A stretch of DNA of 14,147 nt, taken from the NCBI GenBank assembly GCA_039914705.1, contig JBDSOT010000044.1:1-14147 (forward strand), given 5' to 3'. Positions 1-7,771 of this stretch are shown in pieces. The position numbers and the translations under genes are program-made. The notes beneath the pieces are model-generated. The model ran no database searches. It was given only the letters and a program-made list of their open reading frames with translations, and was not told the DNA's origin. Origin of the DNA: JBDSTW01 sp039914705. Lineage in GTDB: Bacteria > Pseudomonadota > Gammaproteobacteria > SURF-13. How positions within the stretch are numbered: the stretch's first letter is position 1; each line of letters starts with the position of its first letter.

Positions 1-48
1 TTCATCAAGAAGTTTAATCAATTTGTCAACCGGTATAAACCGCTATGA
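1..48 (+). CDS. 3' end of an unidentified gene (partial)
   Basis: Frame 1 reads FIKKFNQFVNRYKPL and then a TGA stop at 46-48, 30 bases before yaeQ. The short basic tail looks like a protein C-terminus. Fifteen codons are too few to identify a family, and an open frame this short can occur by chance. The strand agrees with yaeQ, so it could be the upstream gene of the same transcription unit. No promoter for yaeQ is evident in the gap. Confidence 0.3.
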   Translation, partial: FIKKFNQFVNRYKPL

Positions 49-78
49 GCAGCCCTTCTTCCCGAGCAAAATAATTTT

Positions 79-636
79 ATGGCCCTTAAGGCAACTATTT
101 TCAAGGCTGATTTGAGTATTGCCGATATGGATCGTCATTATTATCATGATCATGCCCTCACCCTCGCCCGCCATCCGTCGGAAACCGATGAGCGCATGAT
201 GGTGCGTTTGTTGGCTTTTACGCTGCACGCCGGGGAGAGTCTGACGTTTGCCAAGGGTCCAAACGTGGATGACGAACCCGCGCTTTGGTTAAGGGATTTA
301 AGCGGCACCATCCAATCTTGGATAGACGTGGGCCTGCCGGACGAAAAACGGATACGCAAGGCCTGCGGTCGTGCGCGGCAGGTAATTATTTATACTTATG
401 GCGGGCGTAGCGCCGACCTCTGGTGGGAGCAGAGCAGCAGCAAACTTGAAGTCATTAACAATTTAACCGTAATCAATCTTGCACAGTCTGCAACCCTGGC
501 ACTGGCCAAGCTCGCGCAGCGCACCATGCGCCTGCAATGCACAGTTCAAGAGGGGCAGGTGTGGCTGGCCGACGCAGATAACAGTGTGCAAGTTGATCTT
601 GCGATATTAAAAGCCCCTGCCCTTTCAAGGCGCTGA
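79..636 (+). CDS. yaeQ: YaeQ family protein
   Basis: The 185-residue product matches the YaeQ family in length (about 180 residues) and along its whole sequence. Recognisable blocks are KATIFKADL near the N-terminus, the family hallmark HPSETDERMMVRLLAF at about 32-47, DDEPALW at 64-70, WIDVGLPDEKRIRKAC at 81-96 and a C-terminal RTMRLQCTVQEGQVWLAD stretch. YaeQ has a PD-(D/E)XK nuclease-like fold. E. coli YaeQ was first reported to compensate for loss of RfaH, but its molecular role is not settled. The ATG start has only a weak upstream purine stretch. It ends with tandem stops (TGA TAA). It converges on the S4 gene, with 77 bases between them and no obvious terminator. Confidence 0.93.
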   Translation: MALKATIFKADLSIADMDRHYYHDHALTLARHPSETDERMMVRLLAFTLHAGESLTFAKGPNVDDEPALWLRDLSGTIQSWIDVGLPDEKRIRKACGRARQVIIYTYGGRSADLWWEQSSSKLEVINNLTVINLAQSATLALAKLAQRTMRLQCTVQEGQVWLADADNSVQVDLAILKAPALSRR

Positions 637-713
637 TAACTTTGCATGATGATGGACATACCGAAGATAAAGATAAGTATCCCTGCCGGAGTTTTTAAAT
701 AGATATCGATCTC

Positions 714-932
714 TCAGCCCGCCAGTACATTAATACACAGATCGTCCAGACAGACGGTCTGACCCGCGCGAATTTTACAGGTTTTGCGCAGCTCTTCAAC
801 GCCGTCCACCGTCACGCCGCCGGCGAGGACGCGCCTTTTACCCGCGCCGCCACTGTCGCAAATACCGGTTAGTTTAAGCAGCAGATTCAATTCGACATAT
901 TCGCCGATCAGGGTAAACTCAAGTTGCCGCAT
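714..932 (-). CDS. ybcJ: Small S4-domain RNA-binding protein, YbcJ-like
   Basis: The 72-residue protein consists almost entirely of one S4 RNA-binding fold. LLLKLTGICDSGGAGKRRVLAGGVTVDG is the S4 core (about 17-44): a helix, the Ser-Gly-Gly turn, then the V-x-V-D-G strand. A basic ELRKTCKIRAGQTV segment follows at 47-60, the usual ending of the YbcJ/YaaA-type short S4 proteins. These are thought to bind structured RNA or ribosomal particles, but no firm function is known. I chose the ATG at 932 over an in-frame TTG at 947 because a GAGGAAA ribosome binding site lies between them and fits only the ATG. It is transcribed divergently from the DUF1415 gene across about 96 bases. Confidence 0.87.
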   Translation of the reverse strand: MRQLEFTLIGEYVELNLLLKLTGICDSGGAGKRRVLAGGVTVDGVEELRKTCKIRAGQTVCLDDLCINVLAG

Positions 933-938
933 GGAGAC

Positions 939-945
939 TTTCCTC
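939..945 (-). promoter_or_regulatory. Ribosome binding site that fixes the S4-protein start
   Basis: On the minus strand GAGGAAA is followed by six bases and then ATG (932-930). The sequence overlaps the alternative TTG codon at 947-945, so it cannot serve that codon. It therefore decides the start of the S4 gene. Confidence 0.7.
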
Positions 946-1028
946 AAATGGAGCGTGTCATTTTATAAGGTACCCGCCGCTGATGATATGTAAACTTCTG
1001 GCCGCCGCTCATTTATGGGTGATGTTAT

Positions 1029-1637
1029 TTGAACAACTATAGGCATCACTTGGCGACAGGAACCCTGCCAATCTTCGCGCCTGAAACCATCATCGCTGAG
1101 ACCCGCGCCTGGGTGGATCGCGCCGTGATCGGATTAAACCTGTGTCCCTTTGCCAAGGCGGTGCAGGTAAAAAATCAGATTCGCTATGCGGTTACTGATG
1201 CGAGCGATGCGCAGACTTTGCTCGCCGCTTTGTATGAAGAGCTGCATTTACTGGCCAGTGCGACGTCAGACGAGTTGGAAACAACGCTACTAATCCATCC
1301 ATGCACGCTAACGAATTTTTTGGACTTCAACGATTTTTTAGCTCTAGCAGATGCAGCAGTGATAGAGCTGGGTTATGCCGGTGTGTTGCAGGTGGCGAGT
1401 TTCCATCCGGCATATCAGTTTGCCGGCATGCTCGCGGATGATGTGACGAATGCGACAAATCGCTCGCCGTATCCGACTCTGCATTTATTACGTGAGGAGA
1501 GTATTGACCGCGCCGTGGCGGCCTTTCCTGAGACCGAAATAATTTATCAGACTAATATCCGCACATTGCAAACATTAGGATGGCAGGCGTGGACGGCATT
1601 GCAGGCAGAGTGCCGTAGCGATGCCAAAGATATATGA
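1029..1637 (+). CDS. DUF1415 family protein of unknown function
   Basis: The up to 202-residue product carries the blocks typical of DUF1415: NLCPFAK (37-43), LLIHPCTLTNFLDFNDFL (87-104), ASFHPAYQFAG (123-133) and NRSPYPTLHLLREESIDRA (144-162). The invariant-looking Cys, His and Pro residues in these blocks suggest an enzyme or ligand-binding protein, but no activity is established to my knowledge. No signal peptide or membrane segment is visible, so it is probably cytosolic. The start is uncertain. The frame is closed by TGA at 1020-1022, the first usable codon is TTG at 1029, and a second TTG at 1050 follows a TATAGG sequence. The conserved part begins around residue 20, so either start keeps the domain intact. 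It stands alone on its strand. Confidence 0.88.
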   Translation: MNNYRHHLATGTLPIFAPETIIAETRAWVDRAVIGLNLCPFAKAVQVKNQIRYAVTDASDAQTLLAALYEELHLLASATSDELETTLLIHPCTLTNFLDFNDFLALADAAVIELGYAGVLQVASFHPAYQFAGMLADDVTNATNRSPYPTLHLLREESIDRAVAAFPETEIIYQTNIRTLQTLGWQAWTALQAECRSDAKDI

Positions 1638-1750
1638 AGCACCACCGAATTTTATTGTTGGGTATGGGGTCGATTTAGAATCAGGCCGACGTTGATAGAC
1701 ATTCAGATGTTGAACGCGCCCACAAGCACGGGCTTTTGAGGAAAGCTGGA

Positions 1751-1781
1751 TAGGTTAGATCCGGGATTACGATCCAACCTA
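1751..1781. repeat. Inverted repeat (stem-loop) between DUF1415 and the histone-like gene
   Basis: TAGGTT-a-GATC at 1751-1761 mirrors GATC-c-AACCTA at 1771-1781. This gives a 10-pair stem with one mismatch and a 9-base loop. It lies in the convergent gap about 115 bases after the DUF1415 stop and about 45 bases beyond the histone-like gene stop. There is no clear T-run on either side, so it is a weak terminator candidate. It may simply mark transcript ends. Confidence 0.4.
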
Positions 1782-1800
1782 TCGTTGCCTTATACAATTC

Positions 1801-1822
1801 CTTCCCGATAAAACCAGGGAAG
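1801..1822 (-). terminator. Possible transcript-end hairpin of the histone-like gene
   Basis: CTTCCC (1801-1806) and GGGAAG (1817-1822) form a 6-pair stem with a 10-base loop, starting 5 bases after the stop codon of the histone-like gene. No good T-run follows, so intrinsic termination here is uncertain. Confidence 0.3.
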
Positions 1823-1827
1823 AATAA

Positions 1828-2325
1828 TTACTGGGCCTGCGCGCCCATGGCGATGCCCATTACTGGTGCAGGTTTCTTTTTTGCAACTCGCTTTGCAGCC
1901 TGCCGTCTTTTCGCGGCGGCTTTTATCTTCGCAGCTTGCCTGGCTGCATAATCGCGTTCCCATTTCTGATCGAAGGCCTGACGCGCCTTCTGCTTCGCCG
2001 TGTTCTTGGTTACTTCCGCCTTTTTCAGCGCCTGTGCTGCCTTTCTTTTCTGTGCTAAATCCTTCGCCTTTACTGCCCTTTCTCTATCAGCAATACGCCT
2101 GGCTGCGGCCCTGGCCTTCATATCAGCAGCCCTTGCCTTTGCCGCCTTTTTCTTTGCGGCCATACTGGAGGCTGTGGATTTAGTTGCTTTCGACTTCAAG
2201 GTTTTCCGGGCGGCCGGTTTTTTTCCGGTGGCAAGTTTTTTGGTCGCGACACTCTTGCTTGCCGTTTTTTTCAAACCTTTATTCTTGGCCTTCGGCTTGG
2301 ATGCAGATTTTTTAATCTTAGGCAT
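1828..2325 (-). CDS. Lys/Ala-rich histone H1-like protein
   Basis: The 165-residue protein is extremely basic and of low complexity. By my count it has 40 Lys, 45 Ala and 14 Arg against only 8 acidic residues. Three zones are visible. Residues 1-60 are Lys/Ser/Thr/Pro-rich with KPKAK- and KKPAAR-type repeats, as in H1 tails. Residues 60-145 are an Ala/Lys/Arg-rich, probably helical stretch with most of the acidic residues and the only Trp (DQKWERDYAARQ). The tail ends in a Lys cluster and a neutral PAPVMGIAMGAQAQ segment. Such composition is shared by bacterial H1-like proteins (AlgP/AlgR3, PhaF C-terminal part, BpH1), which bind DNA without strong sequence preference. A nucleoid role is inferred from composition only. 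AGGGGAG lies about 8 bases before the ATG, and a sigma70-type promoter lies upstream. Confidence 0.82.
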   Translation of the reverse strand: MPKIKKSASKPKAKNKGLKKTASKSVATKKLATGKKPAARKTLKSKATKSTASSMAAKKKAAKARAADMKARAAARRIADRERAVKAKDLAQKRKAAQALKKAEVTKNTAKQKARQAFDQKWERDYAARQAAKIKAAAKRRQAAKRVAKKKPAPVMGIAMGAQAQ

Positions 2326-2357
2326 AACATTTACTCCCCTCAGTTTATGATGGCGTC

Positions 2358-2385
2358 ATTATAAACACAAAAGTCAATAGTACAA
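2358..2385 (-). promoter_or_regulatory. Sigma70-type promoter of the histone-like gene
   Basis: On the minus strand TTGTAC (2385-2380) is followed by a 16-base spacer and a perfect TATAAT (2363-2358). The predicted transcript would start near 2351, giving a leader of about 26 bases that contains the AGGGGAG ribosome binding site. A second TTGACT at 2377-2372 is too close to the -10 to serve as its -35. Confidence 0.55.
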
Positions 2386-2414
2386 CCACAATTTAAATTA
2401 TTCGCTCGTCTGCT

Positions 2415-2490
2415 GATTCGCAATTACCTGTTCGTGACGACGATAATTGTAGTCGAACAGATGTAAATTGCTCCAATAAATCCGCGAATC
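2415..2490. repeat. Nested inverted repeats in the hemH / histone-like gene spacer
   Basis: Three sets of complementary arms share one centre. CTGTTCG (2428-2434) pairs with CGAACAG (2454-2460), GCAATT (2420-2425) with AATTGC (2466-2471), and GATTCGC (2415-2421) with GCGAATC (2484-2490). The outer two sets share two bases, so they cannot form completely at once, but most of the 20 pairs can. The innermost loop is 19 bases. The spacer holds no ORF I would support and no T-run after the hairpin. It sits downstream of the hemH stop and upstream of the histone-like promoter, so it could be a 3' RNA structure of hemH, a protein-binding site, or the remnant of a small repeat element. Confidence 0.5.
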
Positions 2491-2543
2491 CAAACCGTTT
2501 GTTTGTACGCCAACTTTATTGAGATGCAAATGCTGATGCGTAA

Positions 2544-3656
2544 TTAATACGGAGCGCCGTGCGCACGGGCACGTTGTTGGCTTTTTTCAGCATCCAGGGC
2601 AACTTCCGCCGCATTCCAATCCGGACTTGTCTCGGGCCAATGCCGCGTGTGATTCTCCACTAGACCTGCGATCATTTGAATGTGATCGGGCCGGTCATTC
2701 AGTGCCGGAATATAATGGTAACTTTGACCGCCGGCCTTAACAAAAAATTCGCGGTTTTCCATTGCCACCTCTTCGAGCGTTTCCAGGCAATCGGCCGAGA
2801 AGCCCGGACAGATAACATCCACGCTTTTAACGCCGGCCTTGGCCCATTCTTGCAGGGTATGATCGGTGTAGGGCTTCAGCCATTCCTCGCGACCGAAGCG
2901 CGACTGAAAGGTAAGCTGCCAGGATTCATCCGGCAATTGCAGATGTTGCGCCACCAGACGCGCCGTTTTATGGCATTCGCAATGATACGGATCGCCGAGT
3001 AATAAATAACGTTTGGGCAGACCATGAAAAGAAAATAGCAGGCGCTCCGATTTACCGTGCACCTGCCAGTATTCTTGAATGCTGGTCGCCAAAATACTGA
3101 TATATGCCGGGTCGTCATGGTAGTGATTAATCATGCGCAACTCGGGCAACCAGCGCCAGGTTTTCAGGACATCGGCAACCGCATCGAAGGTGGATGCCGT
3201 GGTTGAGGCGGAATACTGGGGATAAAGCGGCAATACCAGCAAGCGGCGCACATTGGCAGCGCGCAATTGTTCCAAGGCCGAGGCAATGGATGGATTACCG
3301 TAACGCATGCCCAGGGCAACCACAACCGGCCCGTTGAATTTTGTTTCCAGTGTACGTTGCAAGGCCTCGGCCTGACGTTTGGATATGGCCAGCAGCGGCG
3401 ACCCCTGATCCGTCCAGACCTTTTGATAGCTGCGCGCAGAGCGCGCCGGGCGGATTCTCAGGATGATGCCGTGCAATATCAGCCACCAGAGTAAACGTGG
3501 GCTGTCGACGACGCGCGGGTCCCACAAAAACTCGCCCAGGTAACGTTGCAAGGCTTGACGCGTGGGGGCGTCGGGCGTACCCAGATTGGTGATGAGTATG
3601 CCGGTGGCGGGCTGGGTATTGTGGGCGAAATTCTCGTTGCCTTTATAGCTAACCAT
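2544..3656 (-). CDS. hemH: Ferrochelatase
   Basis: Ferrochelatase inserts Fe(II) into protoporphyrin IX, the last step of protoheme synthesis. The 370-residue protein shows the family in order: GILITNLGTPDAPT (19-32), YLGEFLWDPRVV (39-50), LPLYPQYSASTTAS (142-155), the signature LLFSFHGLPKRYL with the metal-binding/catalytic His at 211, GDPYHCECHKTA (221-232), QSRFGREEWLKPYTD (251-265) and CPGFSADCLETLEE (283-296) with the second active-site Glu cluster. The ATG at 3656 is preferred over one at 3713. It has GAGG about 7 bases upstream, and MVSYKGNENFAHN resembles the usual N-terminus (MVxYKG...). The longer start would add 19 unconserved residues. The gene follows galU by 73 bases on the same strand, probably as the last gene of that unit. 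The C-terminal 20 residues or so form a charged tail beyond the core. Confidence 0.96.
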   Translation of the reverse strand: MVSYKGNENFAHNTQPATGILITNLGTPDAPTRQALQRYLGEFLWDPRVVDSPRLLWWLILHGIILRIRPARSARSYQKVWTDQGSPLLAISKRQAEALQRTLETKFNGPVVVALGMRYGNPSIASALEQLRAANVRRLLVLPLYPQYSASTTASTFDAVADVLKTWRWLPELRMINHYHDDPAYISILATSIQEYWQVHGKSERLLFSFHGLPKRYLLLGDPYHCECHKTARLVAQHLQLPDESWQLTFQSRFGREEWLKPYTDHTLQEWAKAGVKSVDVICPGFSADCLETLEEVAMENREFFVKAGGQSYHYIPALNDRPDHIQMIAGLVENHTRHWPETSPDWNAAEVALDAEKSQQRARAHGAPY

Positions 3657-3729
3657 TGTCTGCCTCGCATCTGCTGATGAATGCATCAAGCTTACCGCAA
3701 GCCAGCGACTCATCGTGTAGAGGCATGTG

Positions 3730-4644
3730 TTAGCCGATGGCCTGGACTATCTGCTTCTGATCATTACCCGCACTTGAATAGTTATCCAGATAAGCCTTGA
3801 AATCCTTGGCCAGTTCCGGATGTTGCAGGGCGTACTCTATGGTTGCCTGCAGGAAACCCAGTTTGTCGCCGCAGTCATAGCGCTTACCGCTGAATTGATA
3901 GGCCAGCACGCGTTCCTCAAGCAGTAATTCGGCAATGGCATCGGTCAACTGGATCTCTCCGCCCGAGCCGCGCTGTGTGGTTTCCAGTAAGCTGAAGATG
4001 CGCGGTTGCAATATATAACGGCCCACTACGGCCAGTGTGGATGGTGCCTGCTCCGGCGCTGGCTTTTCGACAATGGCATCCACCTGTCCGGTGCGCCCCT
4101 GAAAGGCCAGGGTGCTGACAATGCCGTACTTACGCGTATCAGCGAGCGGTATCTGCTCAACGGCAAGCAGATTACACTGATGCTGCTCATATTGAGCGAC
4201 CATTTGCGCCAGGCAGGCATGGCCCTGCCCGTCGATAAGGTCGTCGGCCAGGATTACCGCAAACGGTTCGTCCCCAATAACATGCTTGGCGCACAACACC
4301 GCATGCCCCAAACCTAATGCCTCAGCCTGACGCACATAAGTGCAAGTGACACCCTTCGGCAAAATATCGCGCACCAGGGAAAGCAATTCCGTCTTGCCGC
4401 GTTTTTCAAGTTCACACTCAAGTTCATAAGACTTGTCGAAATGATCTTCAATGGCGCGCTTGCTGGCGCTGGTAACAAAAACCAGCTCAGTAATCCCGGC
4501 TGCCACCGCCTCTTCTGCGGCGTATTGAATAAGCGGCTTATCAACAATCGGCAACATCTCCTTGGGACTGGCCTTGGTGGCCGGCAAGAACCGGGTGCCC
4601 ATGCCTGCTACCGGAAATACGGCCTTTGTAACGCGCTTACTCAT
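3730..4644 (-). CDS. galU: UTP-glucose-1-phosphate uridylyltransferase
   Basis: GalU makes UDP-glucose from UTP and glucose-1-phosphate, feeding LPS core, capsule, osmoprotectant glucans and UDP-galactose or UDP-glucuronate. The 304-residue product is of normal length and complete. It has the nucleotide-binding loop [19 protein letters not shown] (13-31), [15 protein letters not shown] (105-119), the metal-binding LADD (132-135), VEKP (192-195), the [12 protein letters not shown] block (226-237) and [12 protein letters not shown] (253-264). The ATG has CGGAG upstream and overlaps the stop of the dehydratase gene by 4 bases (ATGA), which implies translational coupling. Its position after a WbpL/WbpM pair suggests it serves the same surface glycan as well as general metabolism. 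Confidence 0.97.
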   Translation of the reverse strand: MSKRVTKAVFPVAGMGTRFLPATKASPKEMLPIVDKPLIQYAAEEAVAAGITELVFVTSASKRAIEDHFDKSYELECELEKRGKTELLSLVRDILPKGVTCTYVRQAEALGLGHAVLCAKHVIGDEPFAVILADDLIDGQGHACLAQMVAQYEQHQCNLLAVEQIPLADTRKYGIVSTLAFQGRTGQVDAIVEKPAPEQAPSTLAVVGRYILQPRIFSLLETTQRGSGGEIQLTDAIAELLLEERVLAYQFSGKRYDCGDKLGFLQATIEYALQHPELAKDFKAYLDNYSSAGNDQKQIVQAIG

Positions 4645-6539
4645 ATAGTTCTCCGATTGATATTAATAACATTGCCCGAACTGTCAGCCGTGTCGCCTAC
4701 TCTCCTTTCGGTTAATTCGGGTACGAGTTTTTTAAGAAGTTCGCGGGCCAAAGGCTCATCATAACTGTTACAGGCCTGCTCCATTTCGGCTAACACGGCG
4801 CTCAAGAATTTCGAGTCGACCTCACGGCATTGCGCCAATAAAATTTTTTCATGCTGTGTGCTGGAAAGATTTTCCAGACCATGAAACAACTCCTCATAAA
4901 GTTTTTCGCCTGGCCGCAGTCCGGAGTAAATAATTTCGATATCCTTTCCTGGAATTTTACCGGCCAGGCGAATCATTTGCTCGGCGAGATAGGTGATCTT
5001 CACCGGCTCACCCATATCAAGCACATAGATTTCCCCCCCGGCACCCATAGCCTCGGCCTGCATGATGAGCTGACAGGATTCCGGTATGGTCATAAAAAAC
5101 CGCGTGATCTCCGGATGGGTAACGGTTAACGGACCGCCCGCCGCAATCTGTTTCTGAAATAGGGGCACCACGCTACCCGCCGAACCAAAGACATTGCCGA
5201 AACGCACCGTGATGAAGTGCGTTGAAGACCGCTGATTGAGATTCTGGCAGAAAATCTCCGCAATGCGCTTAGTCGTTCCCATAATGCTGCTGGGATTAAC
5301 CGCCTTGTCGGTGGAGATCATGATAAATTTGCTGCAATTATGTTTGTCGGCCGCCAGGGCCAGGATTTTGGTGCCTAGTACATTATTGCGCACGGCCTCG
5401 CGCGCCTGTGCCTCAAGCATGGGGACGTGTTTGTACGCTGCGGCATGGAAAATGATCTCCGGACGATAGCTGATCATGGCATGCTCAACAGCGGCCTCGT
5501 CACATACGTCGGTGAGGCAAAGATGCAGTACCAGCTCCGGAAAATCCTGGCGCAATTCCATTTCAATGCTGTAGAGATTAAATTCACTACGCTCCAATAA
5601 TACCAGCGCAACGCTTCCCAGGCGCGCAATCTGGCGACAGAGTTCTGAACCGATAGAACCACCCGCGCCGGTGACCAAAACGGTTTTGCCCGCCATACTG
5701 TCTTTAATACTGCGCCAATCGAGCGAGACCGGTTCTCGTCCCAATAAATCATCAATGGCAACCTCGCGCAGTTCGTTGATGACCGATTGGCCGGCGGTCA
5801 AATCCTTCAGGCGCGGCAGCGTCCGGAAGGGTAATTTGCTTACTGCGCAGACCTCTACCGCACGGCGCATCTCCATTGCGTTCGCCGATGGCATGGCGAT
5901 GATAATAATGTCGATGCCTTGATGCTGAGCTATTACCGGCAACTCATCAATTTTGCCTAGCACCGTTATGCCGCGAATATTTGCCCCGCGCAGATGGTCG
6001 TTATCATCTAAAAATCCAACGGGCAGATAATCATCTTCACGCAACATGTCGCGCACCAAAAGCTCGGCGGCCTTACCTGCGCCCAACACCAACACCCGCT
6101 TTCGGTTGCTCCTGCTGATATTAAAGCTGTGATCCTTCCACATGCGATAGATCAGCCGGGGCGCACTCAGCAAGAACACCAGAAAGAACGGATAGAGCAG
6201 CAAGGTAGTCCGCGGAACACCCTGCATGCGGATAAACAAAAACAGCGCCAGACTTACCACAAGCATGCCGGTGACAGTCGCGCGGATAATATTCCACAAA
6301 TCGGGAATGCTGGCAAAACGCCATACGCCGCGATAAATACCCACCCGCCACAAGATGAAACCCTGCACTGCAATAACAAAACCAAGCGTTATGAGGAGTG
6401 TTTGATGGTAAGCCGGGTCAAACGAGAAATCGTAAGGAATCATGAAACTAAGCAGCCAGGCCAGCGCGACCATGAGCAGGTCATGAAGGACAATGGCTGC
6501 GCGCGGGTTCAGGCGTGATCGGTTGAGTAGCTTAAACAA
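4641..6539 (-). CDS. Membrane-anchored UDP-HexNAc 4,6-dehydratase, WbpM/CapD/PglF family
   Basis: Large membrane-bound SDR (632 residues, usual family length). Family members convert UDP-GlcNAc to UDP-4-keto-6-deoxy-GlcNAc, the precursor of QuiNAc, FucNAc or bacillosamine sugars. Four hydrophobic segments near 17-33, 46-64, 88-103 and 112-128 form the membrane part. A first Rossmann domain starts with [13 protein letters not shown] (149-161), and the catalytic SDR domain with [14 protein letters not shown] (287-300). Also present are [12 protein letters not shown] (365-376), [18 protein letters not shown] (408-425), [16 protein letters not shown] (446-461), and [10 protein letters not shown] (542-551). 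The position normally held by the SDR tyrosine is Met 420 with Lys 424, as known for WbpM. It starts with TTG at 6539: an in-frame TGA TAA lies just upstream, and AAAGG sits about 6 bases before it. The exact substrate cannot be read from sequence. Confidence 0.92.
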   Translation of the reverse strand: MFKLLNRSRLNPRAAIVLHDLLMVALAWLLSFMIPYDFSFDPAYHQTLLITLGFVIAVQGFILWRVGIYRGVWRFASIPDLWNIIRATVTGMLVVSLALFLFIRMQGVPRTTLLLYPFFLVFLLSAPRLIYRMWKDHSFNISRSNRKRVLVLGAGKAAELLVRDMLREDDYLPVGFLDDNDHLRGANIRGITVLGKIDELPVIAQHQGIDIIIIAMPSANAMEMRRAVEVCAVSKLPFRTLPRLKDLTAGQSVINELREVAIDDLLGREPVSLDWRSIKDSMAGKTVLVTGAGGSIGSELCRQIARLGSVALVLLERSEFNLYSIEMELRQDFPELVLHLCLTDVCDEAAVEHAMISYRPEIIFHAAAYKHVPMLEAQAREAVRNNVLGTKILALAADKHNCSKFIMISTDKAVNPSSIMGTTKRIAEIFCQNLNQRSSTHFITVRFGNVFGSAGSVVPLFQKQIAAGGPLTVTHPEITRFFMTIPESCQLIMQAEAMGAGGEIYVLDMGEPVKITYLAEQMIRLAGKIPGKDIEIIYSGLRPGEKLYEELFHGLENLSSTQHEKILLAQCREVDSKFLSAVLAEMEQACNSYDEPLARELLKKLVPELTERRVGDTADSSGNVININRRTI

Positions 6540-6627
6540 GACGGGCCTTTATCAACGGCATGTCAATCCTTATTCGCTAAGTGACTGAGGGTGTGTGCAG
6601 CGGCTTTTACATCCGGATACAAGTTTA

Positions 6628-7680
6628 TCATTTTTGAATTTCGTCCGCCTCTGTGAACTTGCGCTGTATGCTAGCCCATAGTAGCCAGGCCAATCCAGCA
6701 ACCGCTAAAAAAATCCACAATAGCCACTGAGGCCGCAGCCATGCTAACCATGCCAGCGGCCAGAGAACCATTATATTTAATCCTGCAACATACATCGTTA
6801 TGCGCAAATGACTCGCGCCCGCCTGAACCGCGCGCTGATAGGCATGGGTGCGATGCGCTTGCAGCCAGGCTTCGTTATTGAGTATACGGCGTAGCAGGGT
6901 AAAGCTCGCATCCATGATAAACACGGCGAGTAATATCAACCAGGCCAACACAGGGAGGGCGCCCGCCTTTTCGCTCGCCAACGCCAGCACGGCAAAGCTG
7001 AAGCCCAATAAGCCGCTGCCCACATCTCCCATAAAAATTCGCGCCGGCGGCCAGTTCCAGATCAGGAAACCCGCAGCTGCGGCAGCTAATGCAAGACTGC
7101 TTAAGGCAAGTCCATACGCCCCGCTTATCCAAAGCAATATTGCCCCGCCGACCGCTGCGCAGATCGCCTGTGCCCCGGCCAGTCCGTCAATACCGTCCAT
7201 AAAATTGTACAGGTTGATGAGCCACACAATGCCCAATGCGGTTATCGCTACGCCTGCCCATTGCCAGGAAATCGTGGTAAATCCCAATTGCAGGCTATTC
7301 ATTCCCTCTAACCAGAACAATGCCCATAATGCGGCGGCAAAATGCACCGCAAAACGAAGTGATATTGATAGGGTGTGCCGATCATCGCGCCATCCGGCAA
7401 ACGCCACCAGCGCGCCACCACCCAGCAATGCCGAAGCAATCTCCGCAGACAGCAGCCCGGCCATACCCAGACTTAGAATTGCCGCCAGAAAAGTAATGGC
7501 AATTGCCAGCCCGCCACCGCGAGGAGTAGGAATGGTATGGGAACTGCGTTGATTAGGCATATCGATCATGCCATTGCGCAAGGTGTGGCGGAGTGTCAGG
7601 CGTGCCAGGAGCGCAGACAGCACAAACACAACTGCTGCTAAAATTAGTGCGATATAAATAAGGGATGTAGCGGCTGACAA
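6628..7680 (-). CDS. Polyprenyl-phosphate HexNAc-1-phosphate transferase, WbpL/WecA/MraY superfamily
   Basis: Integral membrane enzyme of the family that starts O-antigen or other glycan synthesis by moving a HexNAc-1-phosphate from UDP-sugar to undecaprenyl phosphate. The 350-residue protein has about ten hydrophobic segments. The cytosolic motifs are complete: IDMPNQRSSHTIPTPRGGG (39-57), the Asp-Asp pair in GWRDDR (96-101), NLYNFMDGIDGLAG (156-169), IFMGDVGSGLLGF (215-227) and HRTHAYQR (276-283). The RSSHxxPTPRGGG form and the HAYQR loop fit the WbpL-type branch better than WecA or MraY. The start is TTG at 7680. The frame is closed by tandem stops about 40 bases upstream, no ATG lies before the first membrane segment, and the ribosome binding site is weak. 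The next gene, a WbpM-like dehydratase, is 88 bases downstream. The sugar moved (FucNAc, QuiNAc, GlcNAc) is not determined. Confidence 0.9.
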   Translation of the reverse strand: MSAATSLIYIALILAAVVFVLSALLARLTLRHTLRNGMIDMPNQRSSHTIPTPRGGGLAIAITFLAAILSLGMAGLLSAEIASALLGGGALVAFAGWRDDRHTLSISLRFAVHFAAALWALFWLEGMNSLQLGFTTISWQWAGVAITALGIVWLINLYNFMDGIDGLAGAQAICAAVGGAILLWISGAYGLALSSLALAAAAAGFLIWNWPPARIFMGDVGSGLLGFSFAVLALASEKAGALPVLAWLILLAVFIMDASFTLLRRILNNEAWLQAHRTHAYQRAVQAGASHLRITMYVAGLNIMVLWPLAWLAWLRPQWLLWIFLAVAGLAWLLWASIQRKFTEADEIQK

Positions 7681-7724
7681 TGTAGTCTGATAGGAAATTA
7701 GGGCTTTAGGGAAAGCTGGCTATT

Positions 7725-7752
7725 ATTTTAAATGCTGAAAATATGTTAGCAA
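7725..7752 (-). promoter_or_regulatory. Candidate sigma70 promoter of the glycan-galU-hemH unit
   Basis: On the minus strand TTGCTA (7752-7747), a 16-base spacer and TAAAAT (7730-7725) form a promoter-like pair. Transcription would begin near 7718, 38 bases before the TTG start of the transferase gene. It lies just after a strong terminator, so the following genes would need their own promoter, which supports the call. Confidence 0.45.
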
Positions 7753-7771
7753 AACAGGATATTTTTCAGGG

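Noticed and set aside
637..713. Shared terminator between convergent yaeQ and the S4 gene
   Set aside because: No convincing inverted repeat with a T-run is present in these 77 bases.
714..947. S4 protein starting at TTG 947
   Set aside because: That codon overlaps the GAGGAAA ribosome binding site of the ATG at 932.
2000..2350. A 116-codon + strand frame with a very hydrophobic, Phe/Ala/Leu-rich translation
   Set aside because: It lies opposite the Lys/Ala-rich histone-like gene; lysine codons read backwards give Phe and Leu codons, so the hydrophobicity is an artefact. The minus-strand gene has a promoter and ribosome binding site.
2420..2490. Possible tRNA-like fold in the hemH spacer (minus strand has TGTTCGA and a GCGGATTTA stretch)
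   Set aside because: There is no acceptor stem, anticodon arm or D-arm in register; the resemblance is limited to short strings.
2544..3713. Longer ferrochelatase starting at 3713
   Set aside because: The 19 added residues are not family-like, and GAGG precedes the ATG at 3656.
6848..7552. A 234-codon + strand frame
   Set aside because: It is antisense to the WbpL-like transferase, whose motifs are complete; the + strand translation resembles nothing and is low in complexity.
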